Shown here: one piece after another, positions 11,532 to 23,968 of the stretch
Numbering within the stretch: the stretch's first letter is position 1
Layout: every line of letters begins with the position of its first letter
NCBI GenBank assembly: GCA_001051155.2
Contig: JYIP02000001.1
Span: forward strand, 1,116,001 to 1,180,000
DNA length: 64,000 nt
Source of the DNA: Chrysoporthe austroafricana
Taxonomy: Eukaryota > Ascomycota > Sordariomycetes > Diaporthales > Cryphonectriaceae
Direction of reading: 5' to 3'
Notes under the pieces: model-generated
The model's input: the letters and a program-made list of their open reading frames with translations, nothing else
Databases searched by the model: none
Told to the model about the DNA's origin: nothing
Made by a program: the position numbers and the translations under genes

Positions 11532-12147
11532 GGTGCTGTGAGGCTTGGATCAGCACTCGGACAGGAGAATGTTCTATCAATACACGGTCTTTGTGTAGGC
11601 AACTTGCGGCTTGGTGGGAGAGGACCAAAAATATGGTGGTAGTGTTATTTACGGGTAGTGGCGTTATGGCGACATACAAGGTTGTGAGGCATGCTCCATG
11701 CCACAGCCTATTCGGCCGAACAAAAGTCAGGCAGTGCAGGCTTGGGAGGAAGCAGCTATCTTTGTGTTGCCTTCTCGACCTTTTTCAGCATCAATATTTG
11801 TTAGGCATGGGGTTGCTGGAGCAAGGAGTAGTGGATTTTCCAAAACCACCGGAGTTACCACTAGGCGAGGTCTGTAGCTTCGCAAGCATTTTCTATCTGG
11901 TTTCACCAGCAGCTCACTCTTCCAGGCTGATCATGTATTGAATAACATTCATCTCATCGGTCTGTCATATTTATTCACGAGTCTAAATAGACTTGTGCTT
12001 TATGCCTAATCTGAGGTGATGTTTATGAAATATCTAGTTCTCAGCTGCCCTGGAGTGAGCATGCATGATGGCTATATGGTCAATCAGCCATAGAAGGACC
12101 GAAAGCAGACGATCCACCACCTCGCCTCTTGGCCCATATTGTCTGTA
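11532..12147. other. Convergent intergenic gap
   Basis: This stretch holds the 3' ends of the membrane-protein gene (+) and the MFS gene (-). No coding signal is seen. Confidence 0.6.
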
Positions 12148-13770
12148 CTAATATACTGGTGTGGTCTCAACTCTATTGGCGCTGTTGCCCTTACCCTCAA
12201 CATGCTCATTGGTCTTGGCCAAGTCCGAGTCTGAAGGGAGGACCTCCACCTCTTCGGCTGCTGACACTTTCTTCTGTCTCTTGTTGCTTAATTTGAAGTC
12301 AGCACCACTGTTTCCACGGACGAAGACGTTTAAGATGAGGTAACATACCCATTCTCCCCAAAGAGGAGGTACATAACCCATGTCATGACAACCAGACACA
12401 CAACCATAACAGCCGAGTATACATAACCTTTCGGATATCGCGGAGCCTCCACGGTCGGGTATGTTAGATTCGGCACAAAAGCATTCGTTGCCGTGCCTAC
12501 GGCCGTCATGAGCGTCAGAGTCAGCGCCCGCTCCTCAATATGATCCTTCAGAATCGCATTCGTCCAGCCATAGAGCACGGAAGACACCGAGACTGATGAG
12601 TACGTCACGCTGAAGGCGAACCACTTGGCAGACTCTGGCACGTCCCAGATGGTGAGGATAATCAGAGCTGTGAAATTGAATGCCGAGGCGATAGTGATGG
12701 CAGTGGGACGAGACACCCATAAGTCGGCGGCATAGTTGATGAAGAGGACAAAGAAGATGCCCAACGCGGGACTGATGGCAGCTAGGCTGTTCATGGTGGC
12801 GGTATCGTAGCGGCCGAGGCTTTTAATCCAGAGCAGAAACGCTGCCGAGTTGGCACTTGTGTTGAAGAAGAGGGTGTCCCAGAAGACCAAGACCCAGAAT
12901 TTCCAGTTCTTGAAGATCCGGGCCAGGAGCGCCCATGAAAACGGAGCGCTCTTCACTCTCGCTCCTCGGCGCTCCAGGCGCGCCCTTGCGAGCTCCAGTT
13001 CGTGCTGCTTCATGACCAGCCGGTTCGGCTTCGCGGGCGTCCCAGGCCAGATGAAGTACCCCAGCAGCGCCATGGGCAGGGTAATGATAGCGTTGATGAT
13101 GAACAGCCATCTCCACCCGGGCAGGCCGTCATGCCCGTCGAGGTATGTCGTCGCCGCCGCCTGCAGCAGGCTCGCCGTCAGGGTCCCCAGCGTCAGCCCC
13201 GCGTAGAACGTCCCGCCGCGCCTACCGACTTCGTCGCTGCGATACCAGGAGCCGAGGACGAAATGGACCCCGGGAAAGTAAGACGCCTCGAACAGCGAGA
13301 CCATGAAGCGGTATGCCATGATCTCGCCGTAGCTCTGGGCTCGGTACTGCAGCAGCGTGAAGATGCCCCAGCACAAGTCGAGGGTGGGCACCAGGATGTG
13401 CATGGGAACGGGGGGGAACAGGTAGACGAAGGGAAGGAGACCGATCACGTTGCCGACGTAGAAGATGGTCTGGAACTGGACGAGCTGGTTACCGTTGAAG
13501 CCTAGGTCGGCTGACATCCCAGAGGCGTAGGCATTATCTCGTTCAGGTCAGCACAGATCTGGCGGAACCAGAGGTCGATATCTAAGCGTGAGCAAGGACA
13601 TACATACTTATGTTGGTCTGATCTATGTACTTGATCCAGTACAGAACGAAGGCGTAGGGCACGATCAGGAGGTCCAGCTTGAGCACCAGCTTCCTCTCCT
13701 CAGGTGTGTCCTCGGCCGAGTACCATTGGTACCACCGCCTGGCTGGGGGGCTGCCAGCGTCAGATCCCAT
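12148..13770 (-). CDS. MFS transporter of the anion:cation symporter (Dal5/Fen2/Vht1) family, 503 aa
   Basis: Proton-coupled uptake carrier for small organic anions or vitamins; the substrate is not deducible. Exons on the minus strand are 13770-13608, 13537-12349 and 12307-12148. The N-terminus has KLDLLIVPYAFVLYWIKYIDQTNI, then NNAYASGMSADLGFNGNQL across the first splice, a classic ACS-family TM1-TM2 region. Further on are MAYRFMVSLFEASYFPG and RSDEVGRRGG, with about 12 hydrophobic helices overall. The last exon supplies a charged tail (GADFKLSNKRQKK ending in TTPVY) after a 41-nt intron, which is short for a fungus; without that splice the protein would end six residues later at 12330. Fen2- and Vht1-like carriers are the closest by eye. 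Confidence 0.88.
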
Positions 13771-15436
13771 GTTTGAACTTTCTCTCTGGTACCACGACCA
13801 CTATACAGGCCATTACCGTAGTCCTACACCGATGGCGTTGACACATTCTTATATTCAACCCCCGCTTTGGATTTGAAAGGCGACTCTGGTCAGCTCGTCG
13901 GAATCGCCACAGCATCCACATATCGCCTCACCACGCAGACATGGACATCTCCAATCAACAAGCTCATAGGCCTCCGCCGGGCCTATGCTAGATGGAAGAA
14001 TCGCAATGATAAGGAGGCAATCTGGGCCTTAGCTGGCTGTACAAGTGAGAATGTCTCTTCTAGCCATGCAGGTTCATGCATGTCGCCATCGCATCACAGA
14101 TGGCGTGAGGCGGAGGAAGTCGATGTCCTGGCCCTCGGGAACCTCTCGGGAAATCGAGAATCTAGATCCGGCCACGTGCTATGAGAGACGAGGTGTTGAG
14201 CTACTCAGCTCCATGGTGCGGTTCGATTCCGAAACATGAGAAGCTGTTGCACCACTCCTCGACTCGCAGATGTGCCGTCGCGCCTTTCATCCCCAGCATT
14301 GCCGGGACTTCGAGATGTCCCGAAGTGTGGGCACTGGCTAGTTCGCATATCGTCTTCTGGAACCCTGGGCATATCCTATCTCTGCCAAAACCGGCATGTC
14401 CATTCGGTAGACCGTCCTGGCAATACTCGACCCTATTCGCCTTGAGGAGCAGGATCTTGAGCGCCTCGAAGCGACAACAACTGTTAGCTCCTCAACCCTC
14501 TGAAGTCGTGCAGGCGAATGGGTTTTTGCAATAGTACGGAGTTACAGGAACGAGTACCCCATTCTGAGTTGCCTTCTGAGAAGATGCGAGGAGCTCTGGT
14601 TGTAGTCGTTGAACGGGTCCCACCTGGACCCTTCCAGCTTGGCTGCGGGTCTTTCGAGATCCGATATTGTAAGCCCGACTACCGCGCCTTGTCATATCAC
14701 GTTTTCAAGAGCTTCTCAATGTAAATTCGCAGATAGTATGCGGACTGGATGCGAATTAAATATTCTAAATCTAAGCCTTTTATTTTTAGAGCGTCGAGGC
14801 TTGCACCGGGAGGAGGAGGGCCCTGTAAGACTAAGCTTAACGTTGGACAGTAGGCATCCACCACATCTCACGCCACAATACGACCACAACCAAACTTAAT
14901 CACACAACCTTTCAGTGGCAAGCGTGGTTGTGTTGCCCAGGACTGTCTCATCGATCCGGGCTCGAGATATTTTCTCGGCGCGGGGAATGCGCGGGGCACG
15001 AGCAGGAGGCCGAAGATCCCGATGCTAGCGAAGCGATCGTGAGGCACGGATCTTGCCGTCTCTCCCTGCCATTACGTCACTCCAGTCGCGATGGCTTTGT
15101 CGCCGCCACCGCCCGCGATAGAAACAATCTTGTGTCCCCTCGCTCTGTATATCCTTCGGGACCGAGGAGAGGTCGAGGCGAGGACGTAAACCACCTCGAG
15201 AGCGATATCGCTCGCGCATACACGAACCTGCGCTGCACCTGTGCGTGACCAAACTGGCGCACGGGGGTGCTCGGAGCAATACGATTGACGGTTTCCCCTT
15301 CTCTGGCTCTACTGAATTGAAGCTATCTTGCAAAGATTTAGGACATTCTCAGATTCAACATCCTGCAACTCACTGTCCCCACACCCGTCTGCGCGCCACA
15401 GTTGACTTCTGCACGGGCCGCGCTGAAACCACCACG
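13771..15436. other. Intergenic region upstream of the MFS and monooxygenase genes
   Basis: The divergent flanks of the two genes with about 1.5 kb between them. Open frames are short and in conflicting phases. A weak resemblance to the start of a HET domain near 14640-14724 was considered and not accepted. CA-rich DNA just before 15437 is the likely monooxygenase leader. Confidence 0.5.
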
Positions 15437-16929
15437 ATGGCCACCCCGGCTCAGAAGAAGCCCTTCGAGATCGCCATCATAGGCGGCGGCATCGCAGGCC
15501 TCATGCTCGGCATTGCTCTTCATAAGCGCAAGATCAACTGTACCATCTACGAGCAGGCCCCCGAGTTCGGCGAGATCGGCGCCGGCGTGTCCATCTCCCG
15601 GAACGCCGTCCGGGCAATGCAGATGATCGACCGCAGCGTGCTCGGCGCGTTCAACATTGTAGCCACGCGGAACAAGTGGGAGAGCAAGAAGAGCGTGTGG
15701 TTCGACTTCATGGACGGCATGTCCCAGGAACCCGCGGCGCGGCTGGAGCCGCTGTTCTCTATGGTCGACCCCGGGGTGGGCCAGAACGCGGTGCACCGCG
15801 CGCGGTTCCTGGATGAGCTGGTCAAGCTGGTGCCGCGAGATGCGGCGCAGTTTCACAAGAAGCTCGACCACATCCTGGACGACAGGGTCGGGTCGGGGAA
15901 GATGTTGATGAAGTTCAAGGACGGGTCCGTGGCGGAGGCGGACGCGATCATCGGGTGTGATGGCATCAAGTCGCGGACCAGGGCGATTCTTGTGGGCGAA
16001 GAGCACCCCGCCGCGACGCCGGTGTATACGCACAAGTATGCTTACAGGGGTCTGGTCCCTATGGACCAGGCCATCCAAATCCTTGGCGAGGAGAGGGCCG
16101 TGAACGCGCATATGTGGGTGAGTACAGCTCGACCGCTGATGCTCTGGGCACAGTCCCGCTGACAGTCGCCACAGCTCGGCCAGAACAGACATGTCCTGAC
16201 CTTCCCTGTCGACCACGGTGCAATGATGAACATGGTGGCCTTTGTAACAAACAATCGAGAGGAGTGGCCGAGCACCAGCAAGCTGACTCTCCCTACGACC
16301 AAGGCCGAGGCTTTGGATGATTTCCGCGAATTTGGCCAGAATGTGAAAAACATCATCCAGCTGGCCTCAGACAGACTGGACCGGGTAGGTTCAGCGGCCG
16401 CCCACCCTCCTGCGCACCTCCAAAGCTGATATCGCTGCAGTGGGCGATCTTCGACCTAGGCGACCATCCGCTATCAAGATACCACAACGGCCGCGTGTGC
16501 CTAGCCGGTGACGCAGCACACGCCACCTCCCCCCACCACGGCGCGGGCGCGGGCTTCTGCATCGAGGACGCCGCGTTCCTCGCCTCCTTGCTTGCAGACC
16601 CGCAGGTGACAGATCCCCTGCATATAGAGGTCGTCTTCGCGGTGTACGACGCGCACAGGCGGGAGCGGACGCAGTGGCTCGTCCGCAGCTCGCGGCGGGC
16701 GGGCAACCTGTACGAGTGGCTGACCCGGGACGTCGGCAGGGACTTTGCGAGCATGGCGAGGGAGCTGAGCGAGCGGCTGGGGCACATCTGGAACTTCGAC
16801 CTCGAGGACTCGGTCAGGGAGGCAACCAAGGACCTGCACCGACGGCTGAAGGTGCCGGGCGTCCACAAGTTCGACTCCCAGGAGATGCCCTTCGTCACCA
16901 ATGAGGAGGACGGCGTGGAGACGCAGTAG
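15437..16929 (+). CDS. FAD-dependent monooxygenase, salicylate hydroxylase-like, 459 aa
   Basis: Flavoprotein hydroxylase of the PHBH/salicylate hydroxylase class, using NAD(P)H and O2 on an aromatic or related substrate. Exons read as 15437-16117, 16175-16384 and 16441-16929. It has the N-terminal dinucleotide fold IIGGGIAGL (residues about 13-21), an Arg-containing substrate loop (AVHRARFLDEL), the DG motif region IIGCDGIKSRTR (about residues 175-186) and the GD motif CLAGDAAHATSPHHGAG that binds the FAD ribityl chain. The length is normal for the family. The ATG at 15437 is preferred over an in-frame ATG 192 nt upstream, because the Rossmann motif normally begins within 15 residues of the start. 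No partner biosynthetic genes lie next to it, so the substrate is open. Confidence 0.9.
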
Positions 16930-18409
16930 GGGCTGCGTCGCTACGCATGACATCTCTCCTGCGGCACGGTGCATCTCACGTAGGTCATGCGGATAGCAGA
17001 GTCGACCTGATGCGCAATTTAGGAGCTGGTGGGTATATGAGGTGCTGCTATGTTTAGGCCCAGGGTCTTCACGACGACTTTGCGGGATACTGCGCAGCCG
17101 CTACGCGACGTCAGCGGAATGTTTGGATCGGCACGGGTTCACCGGACCCGGACTGCGCCAACTTGGGCATGTCTCTCTGTGGTCGGCCGCCGATGGCCAT
17201 GGTAGGAGACGGCAACGGCTGATGCCAGGCAGAAACAAATATTGCGCTCGGTATGGGCGAGGATCTTTGGAATCACCACCACGGGCCAACAAACATCACG
17301 GAGAGTCACGGGGAGACGAGTTGTTGCGAAGGCAATGCCTGTTTTCTGAGACGTCCCCCCCGGGCGCAGATCCGATCTGACAGATCTACACAGGCGCCGC
17401 TGTTTTGAATCAATGTTTCCCGCCGGCACTGGATAAACACCAGCCACATTCAACCTTGAGCTTAAATTATGGACCTCGTGAGACTGCTGCAGTGCCACCT
17501 CCGGACGTGCTTATCCCGCCCTCTGCCTGTCCACACCTCAGTGCCGTGTGGATGGAATCCAGGGAATCCAGCAGAGGTCCGGAAGAGAAGCTTTCCGCCC
17601 TGAGCCACGCTGGAGGTGCTGTCCGCCCTATGGGACGGCCTGCTTCCAGCTTACCCGGCCACGCCGGCCCACCCGGCACTTGACCACCCTCTTCCGTGCT
17701 CTGCGCTGGGCTATACTTGGCTTCGCATGCAACTCTTCCCGCGCTCGGTCCTGGGCTACCATCAGCCCTAACGCCAACCGCAGCAAGCACTTCCAACCGC
17801 GCTGCACCCGCGCTGGCGCTGGCGCATCCTACAGGTCGCCAGCGCCAATCACCACCCACCGTCGGCGAGGCTTGCGGCCGCCCCGCACTGCCAGCTAATT
17901 CAGATCCCAATTTTAGACGGATGACAGCTACCATACTATGCAGTAATTACCGTGTACCTTCTATGCCCCTGCCGGCGCCCGGGCAGTACACCGCCCCTCC
18001 GGTTGTGGAACGCCAGCATGTGATGGAATGGACGCATTCAGTGATGATGAGCCGGCAGCAGCTGCGTGGAGCCTAGTTGGGAGGCGGCCGTCCGGAAGGG
18101 CCAGGTTCCAGAGCAGGCTGGCCAGCTCGAGGTGGCTTGCATGCGAGGCGGTACAGCAGCGGGTGGTGGTTGCAGACGATGACCGCATTCCAGTCGTTGC
18201 GAGAGCAACCGTCTCTCTATTTCCCCCGTTGTTGGCGTTGTGGCTGGATGAGTACATATACCGGGCTGCGTTCTACCCTTCTCAGAGCTCTGGCTGTTGT
18301 TTCCTGGACCATCATCATCCGATCTCATCTGTTCTTCATATCATCCCATCCCTTGAAGTCTAGACACAAGAAGTCCATAATTCCTAATACGGACCGGAGA
18401 TCCCCCAAG
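16930..18409. other. Intergenic region before the ferritin-like gene
   Basis: No supported coding exon. Several frames run open through GC-rich DNA at 17.4-18.3 kb but overlap on both strands and have no recognisable content. A TATA-like element (ACATATACC, about 18255-18263) lies about 150 nt before the next start codon. Confidence 0.5.
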
Positions 18410-19588
18410 ATGCACTACCTGCAGATCATATCCGCGGCAGCCGCCGCCTTCGGCCTGGCCTCCGCTGCACCGGCCGACAAGCGAGGCTTCAACGATCCCA
18501 CCGACGACGGCTTTCCGAGTCCCAGCGCAGCGCAGCTTGCTGCGATTGAGGTCATCGCCGACGGGCAGATCTCCAACGCTGCTCCTCCGCCGAAGCTCGA
18601 GCCGAGCAGTCTCACGGCCTTCCAGCTGATCGCCTTCAACGAGAACTTCGAGGTCGGCTTCTTCTCGTCCCTGATCGACAACATCACCGCCGATGCGCCG
18701 GGCTTCAACCTGGGGAGTGCGGAGAAGGAGCAGGTGCTTTCCGTGTTGAAGACGGTGAAGGCTGTAGGTCACCCCGATCCCCTCGATCCCCCCATCTCAT
18801 CCCCCTTCCGGCGAGGCTGACACCCGCCACAGCAAGAAGAGCTTCACGCCATCAACGCCCTCAACGTCCTGGATCACTTTGGCGCCTTCGCGCCCCCGCC
18901 CTGCACGTACCAGTTCCCCACCGCCGACATCACGTCCGCCATCACCCTCGCCGAGACCTTCACCGCGGTCGTCCTGGGCACGCTGCAGGACGCCAGCCAG
19001 CTCCTGGCGACCAACGGCGACGCGGGCCCCGTGCGCACCGTCGCGTCCGTCATTGGCCAGGAGGGCGAACAGAACGGCTGGTACCGCGCGCTGCTGGGGC
19101 TCAAGCCTAGCGAGAAGCCCTTCCTGACGACGTCTGTCGCGCCCTTCGCCTTCTCGGCCCTGCAGGCGTTCGTGGTGAGCTGCCCGTTCGAGCAGGCCCA
19201 GGAGATCCCCCTCACCATCTTCCCGCCCCTGGCCGTACTCAGTGGCGATGGCGGCGCCAATGTGAGCCCCCAGGACCAGACGCTCGAGTTCAGCGCCGAC
19301 CTGACCGACGCGCCGGCGGGCTGGGACAAGTACAAGGGCGGCAACGGCAACGGCCTGTTCGTGACCTACCTCACGGGGCAGAACGTGCCCGTGAGCGAGC
19401 CCGTGACCGCCTGCACCTGGAGCGGGAACGTGGTCACCTTCAAGGCGGCGTTCCCCTTCTCGGAGAACGTAATGGATGGTTTAAGCATCGCCGCGCTGAC
19501 GACGAGCGGAGACTTCACGGACCCCGATGACGTCCCGGATGCGACGCTTGCCGCGCCCGGGCTGATTCAGGTGAATGATAGGCTGTGA
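18410..19588 (+). CDS. Secreted ferritin-like protein of the Rds1 stress-response type, 369 aa
   Basis: Exons read as 18410-18763 and 18833-19588. A signal peptide is clear: MHYLQIISAAAAAFGLASAA, followed by a possible Kex2-type KR. The body matches the fungal ferritin-like family by its helix pairs with Glu/His residues: LIAFNENFEVGFFSSL before the intron, QEELHAINALNVLDHFG after it, and IGQEGEQNGWYRALLG further on. The positions of E-F-E, EE-H and E-x-x-Q-x-G are those expected of a four-helix di-iron bundle. The C-terminal third (after about residue 260) is a beta-rich domain with conserved Cys. Rds1-type proteins respond to nutrient or stress conditions; an enzymatic activity is not established. 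The frame is GC-rich and clean. Confidence 0.85.
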
Positions 19589-21106
19589 GCGTGGAAAGTC
19601 AAAAAGGTTTTGGAGTTTGGCGTCGTCGCGGGCGGGTTGCATTCTAGTCGGCTTGGTACCCACCTCTTCATAGAACAGAGGTCTAAAAGACTTTTTAATT
19701 TTTCGAGAATTTTATTCGTGCACACACCTACCTACCTCCAGAGCCGCTGCTATCGTTGTGAACTCTGATCTCCATCGAGTCTCGCTGGCCGGGCACATGA
19801 TCGAGCGAAGCACTTATTCACAGACATTCGCTCGGACCCCACACAGATCCTCTTGGCCACCACGGTTCCCGGTGGTCCCGAACGCGGCCGCCGCTGCTTG
19901 AGCGCCCGCAACACCAGCGACCTGACGAGTGCATGTCGTGCGTTTGGCGAGACATCGCCGCCTGAAGCTGCCCTGGCGAATCATCACCTACGCACACGCC
20001 TGTTTCCGGTCTCCACTCCCGCACAAGGTCCTCGATCCACGCACACGTCTGTCGTACGAGGTTTAAGCCTCAAGCAGTATCATCCGCACGACCGGTGCTG
20101 CTGTGCCTCAACAGCCGTATCTCCGGGACTAGTCCCTGAATGTGCGCCGCAGATGGCTGAACACCTTGTCGCCGACCCCAGGGTTCTTAGCGAGCTGTCG
20201 CGGTGTGGAGAGCGCTGAACCTTGTTACCCCGGATCGTGCTAACGAGAAGCTAGGCGTGCGGATCCGGGGATGGGCTATACTTATTGTCGCACGGCTGGT
20301 GGAGCTACCAAGCAGTCAGACATACTCCGGTCCCCTGGAGACGCGTCAGGTCGGGCGTGGACAGACTCGCCCTGGATGTCTCTGACTTCACTTGGTCTCT
20401 GCCCCGCGTGGCTGCTCGTCTCTAGACTTGGCCAGGGGCAGGAGGCGGACTGTCGAAAGGTCAATGGACAACTATCTGCTTTTGAGGATCTCGATGATGG
20501 GGTGTCATCTGCCAGCGTTCCAGAGATCCCATCTTTACACCAATTCTCCCCGCAGTATTGCCATCCTACCCAACCACGAGCACAGCTTCGCCAAGGGGGC
20601 TTGTTCGGTACTTAGTCCTAGCTTCCTTTGGTCCTGTGCTGACTTGGTTTGCATAGGGTGCACGTCAAGCCTCTGGTGGAGGACTAATACGGCCAACGTG
20701 CAAGAGCCTGAGTCAGACCAGTATGGAAGAAGCTAGACAATCGCCCAGAGTCTCGGAGCCGCCACTTATTCCCAGGCCTTGACAGGCTCCAGTTCGGACG
20801 TGGACGCCAATGGGCATCCTCCTTGGTGGGCATGTTCGTCAGGGTCCCCTTCCCGGCTGGAGACATCAGCTAGAGGACCCATGGTTCTGCCAGCCATGCA
20901 GACTGGAGAGGCCCAAGTTGTGACTGCCGAACACCGAGGAGACAGACGCAGCATAATACAGAGAGGTCTATAAGGCGGGCCTATCCCGCTGCTATGGTAT
21001 ATTAGTCCCCTCAATAATACTCTCCGAGCTTATGTCGCACTTCTCCGGGAAAGTCCTCGTCACGGTTCGCCTTGTTCTAACTCGACCTATCTGATCTCGC
21101 ATCAAA
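19589..21106. other. Intergenic region before the acetate-transporter-family gene
   Basis: Nothing convincing is coded here. The last 150 nt carry a TATA-like box, listed separately. Confidence 0.5.
20969..20974 (+). promoter_or_regulatory. TATA-like box of the acetate-transporter-family gene
   Basis: TATAAG within GGTCTATAAGGCGG, 133 nt before the start codon at 21107. Spacing and base context fit a fungal core promoter. Confidence 0.5.
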
Positions 21107-22348
21107 ATGGCAGACTCGACGCCTCAAATACGAAAGCCATCCAAGGTCGAGATCGCGGATGAGACCGGGTATGACCATGCCGATGATGTCGAGTTTGCCT
21201 TGCACCGGGCAAAGACGACTGGCGCGGTCTCCATCTCGGCGGATCTCTTTGAGAAGTTGTACCTGTCCCCCAAGAATGAGGTTAGCGGGCAATTAAGGAG
21301 GACATTTGGAAACCCAACACCAATGTAAGCACCTAAGCCACCACCAGTAGACCCTACCAGCTCGAACCTTGAGTGAATCGCGACTGACGGGCTGCGTTCC
21401 ACAGTGGTCTCATCGGCTTCCTGCTCTCCCTCAGCCCCCTAGCCTGCTCGCTAATGGGATGGCGAGGCGCGAGTAATACTGGTGCCGCAGGAATGTAAGC
21501 TAGTTCTACCACCGGCGACGTTCTGCACAGCTTCCTGCCGCGAATTGAGGAGATACGTAGATGGGGAGACTATAAATGGGTGCTGACGGATTACAGTCCC
21601 GATTATTTCTTCTTCGGCGGCGTCCTCATGATCCTAGCCGGTATTCTGGAATGGGTTCTCGGCAACAGCTTCCCCTCCGTCGTCTTCGTGACTTTCGGCG
21701 GCTTCTGGCTCACCTTTGGTGGAACTCTCAACCCAAGCTTCGCTACGTTCTCGTCGTTCGCCGCCAGCGGACAAGCTGCAACAACCGGGCTTGAGACCAC
21801 GGCGTTCAATGCCGGCTTTGGTCAGTCACACCCTCTCCCCCCTGTCCTCCAGATAAGAAAGGAAGGCTCATCGCCTACATGACCGGAACGATTTTTGACA
21901 TCATACTCCCCAGGCTTCTTCCTAGTCTTCATGGCTGTCGTCTGCTTCTGCTTCCTCCTCGGCTCCGTTAGGACAAATATGTGCTTCGTCTTCATCTTCT
22001 TCACGCTAGTCCTGGGATTCTCGATGTTGACGGCCGCGTATTGGCTTCTCGCTGAGGACTACACGGGCAATGCGGCTAGGGCGGGGAAATTCATCATTGT
22101 GAGCTATGGAAATCCACGTGCGAAGCTTCCCGTAGCGAGCACAGTATGCTGACAATCCGATGCTCCTCTAGGCTGGCGGTGCCTTCACCTTCGTGACCTG
22201 CATTTTTGGCTGGTGGATCTTTCTGGCGATCATCCTTGAGTCTGTAGATTTTCCCATCTCATTGCCGGTTGGGGATCTCTCCGGGCTTGTCAAGGGGCGA
22301 ACGCAGATAGTGGCTGCTCGTGGGGTTCACCAGAAGGGAGATGTCTAA
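21107..22348 (+). CDS. GPR1/FUN34/YaaH-family acetate or ammonium transporter, 297 aa
   Basis: Six-helix plasma-membrane carrier of the AceTr family (Ady2/Ato in yeast, AcpA in Aspergillus), linked to acetate uptake and ammonium export. Five exons: 21107-21324, 21405-21494, 21597-21820, 21914-22098 and 22172-22348. The family signature NPTPIGLIGF is split by intron 1. Then come a Gly/Phe-rich helix (PDYFFFGGVLMILAGILEWVL), FGGFWLTFGGTLNPSF, GFFLVFMAVVCFCFLLGSVR and a last helix TFVTCIFGWWIFLAIILE. The N-terminal 50 residues are hydrophilic and cytosolic, and the tail ends VHQKGDV. All four splice phases agree. Acetate is the likeliest substrate by family. Confidence 0.93.
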
Positions 22349-23968
22349 ACTGAGCAAAATTTGAATGGAAACAGAGGGCTCTTTTTCACATCCTGACGGT
22401 AAGATAGCTGATGCTTCGCTTAATTAGTTGACAGATCAAGCGCGACTACATTTGGAGGGACGTCTGTAGGTATGGAAGGCTTGTCGTCTTGTAGATGCCG
22501 TCGTGCACCTGAGCTCAACGCAGCTGTGACTGAAGGAGCAATTCACCTTCATGAGCAGGATATTCAAAATGAAAAGATTTTGTCTTGGCCTCTTGGTATA
22601 ATGTTCAAGATGAGTCTTTGATTGCCCAGGTCTTCCTAAACTAGCCATCTGGAGGGTCTCTAGAAAGAGAGGATATCAACATGCATGGCTTTGAGTGCAG
22701 CAATTAATTATCAGTGCTATAGTGTGTCTTGGGCCTTCTCCAACAATTCAGAGCACCAGTGTTTATAGATATGCGTGATTCTATCATGGAATTTTGACTA
22801 GACGATACAGTGGTTGTGAAACATGTTTGACTGTGACAAATACTTCTTAGTTTTTGCTTGTTATGCCTGGATTGAAAGCTGGCAGGCCACTGATAATCGA
22901 CACACCAAGTAAGCAGGTAGAAGCAGCTGCACCTTAGCTGTAGTTTAGTAAACATCTCTAAAACCTACTGTAATCATTCGAGGTTAGCTTTATTTTATGT
23001 CCGAAGTCCTACTCTTTTTGTTTTTGTGTTGCCTGAGCTAGTCATGCACCCTAGTTACACTGCTAAAGGCATGTAAAGGACGTTATTTAGCCTTTCTCAC
23101 AGAGGGAGCGAGTGCAGCTGCCCTGGATTAGAACCCTAACGTCTTTTAGAAAGTCCTGAGACTGCTGCAAGCACCACCTTGCAGAGCCAAACGGCTTTCC
23201 TTCTGGCCTGGAAAGTCCTGGTCTGAGACAATTTCACATTGTGTTGATATCACCGAACTTTTTCTTTGCCTTTCCACCATTGTGCCTGACAGTTCGCGAA
23301 CGCAAAAAACTAACCTTGCTATTATAACGAACGCTATTCAGATATGCAACAGTCAGGCAGCTGTGCATGCTGAATTGTGTAGAAACCATACTCGAATTGT
23401 CATTTCTAGCCTCTGAGCTCCCATCTAACAGTATAGCAAGCGCAGACATACTCTCCAGAGCACCCCACAGAACCAAGCATAACCAGCGCTCAGTACAAGT
23501 AGGCTCCGCTGCTGACTCGCCAGCTAGGTTAACAGTAATTAGCCAGAGCATGCACTTTCACGATTGCACTCTTAGGCTGTCTCTACGTCGCCGGCGCCGT
23601 TCGAATCCCAAGCCGAAAATCAGGTTCAGTTCAGAACTTCGCGATCTCGCTAAAGTGCTGTCGAAATGCAAAGCTAGTGGCTCAGGCTATTTTGCGGCGG
23701 CTAAGTGTACGGCTGCAAAGAAGGCTGCCGCTAAACCGGATGCAATGCTCTTAACAAAAAGGCGATCTGGTAAAAGAAGAAAAGAGGGATGGCGGATGAG
23801 GAGACGAGGTGAGTGGAGCGATTTGCCTTCCGGCGTTTACAGACGATGCGACAACTGGTGAGCGTTGTACTATAAGAAAAGAAAAAGAGAAGAAATCCAA
23901 GAGTCTACGCACGGGTAAGCTGGGATTTATACATTGGGGACACATATCTGTTCCTTCGCTGACGTACG
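22349..23968. other. AT-rich gene-free region before the Argonaute remnant
   Basis: Visibly richer in A and T than the neighbouring genes, with many stops in all frames. The longest frame (23367-23861, 164 aa, Lys/Arg-rich at its end) resembles nothing I know. Parts may be decayed upstream sequence of the Argonaute-like gene, but no PAZ or MID segment was recognised. Confidence 0.5.

Noticed and set aside
14160..14245. GGTTCGATTCCG, resembling a tRNA T-loop
   Set aside because: The flanking bases do not pair as a T-stem, and no acceptor stem fits upstream.
14518..14724. A frame with EIRYCKPDYRALSYHVF, resembling the PDYEALSYVWG start of HET domains
   Set aside because: Only about ten residues match, the WG is absent, and nothing downstream continues the domain in any frame.
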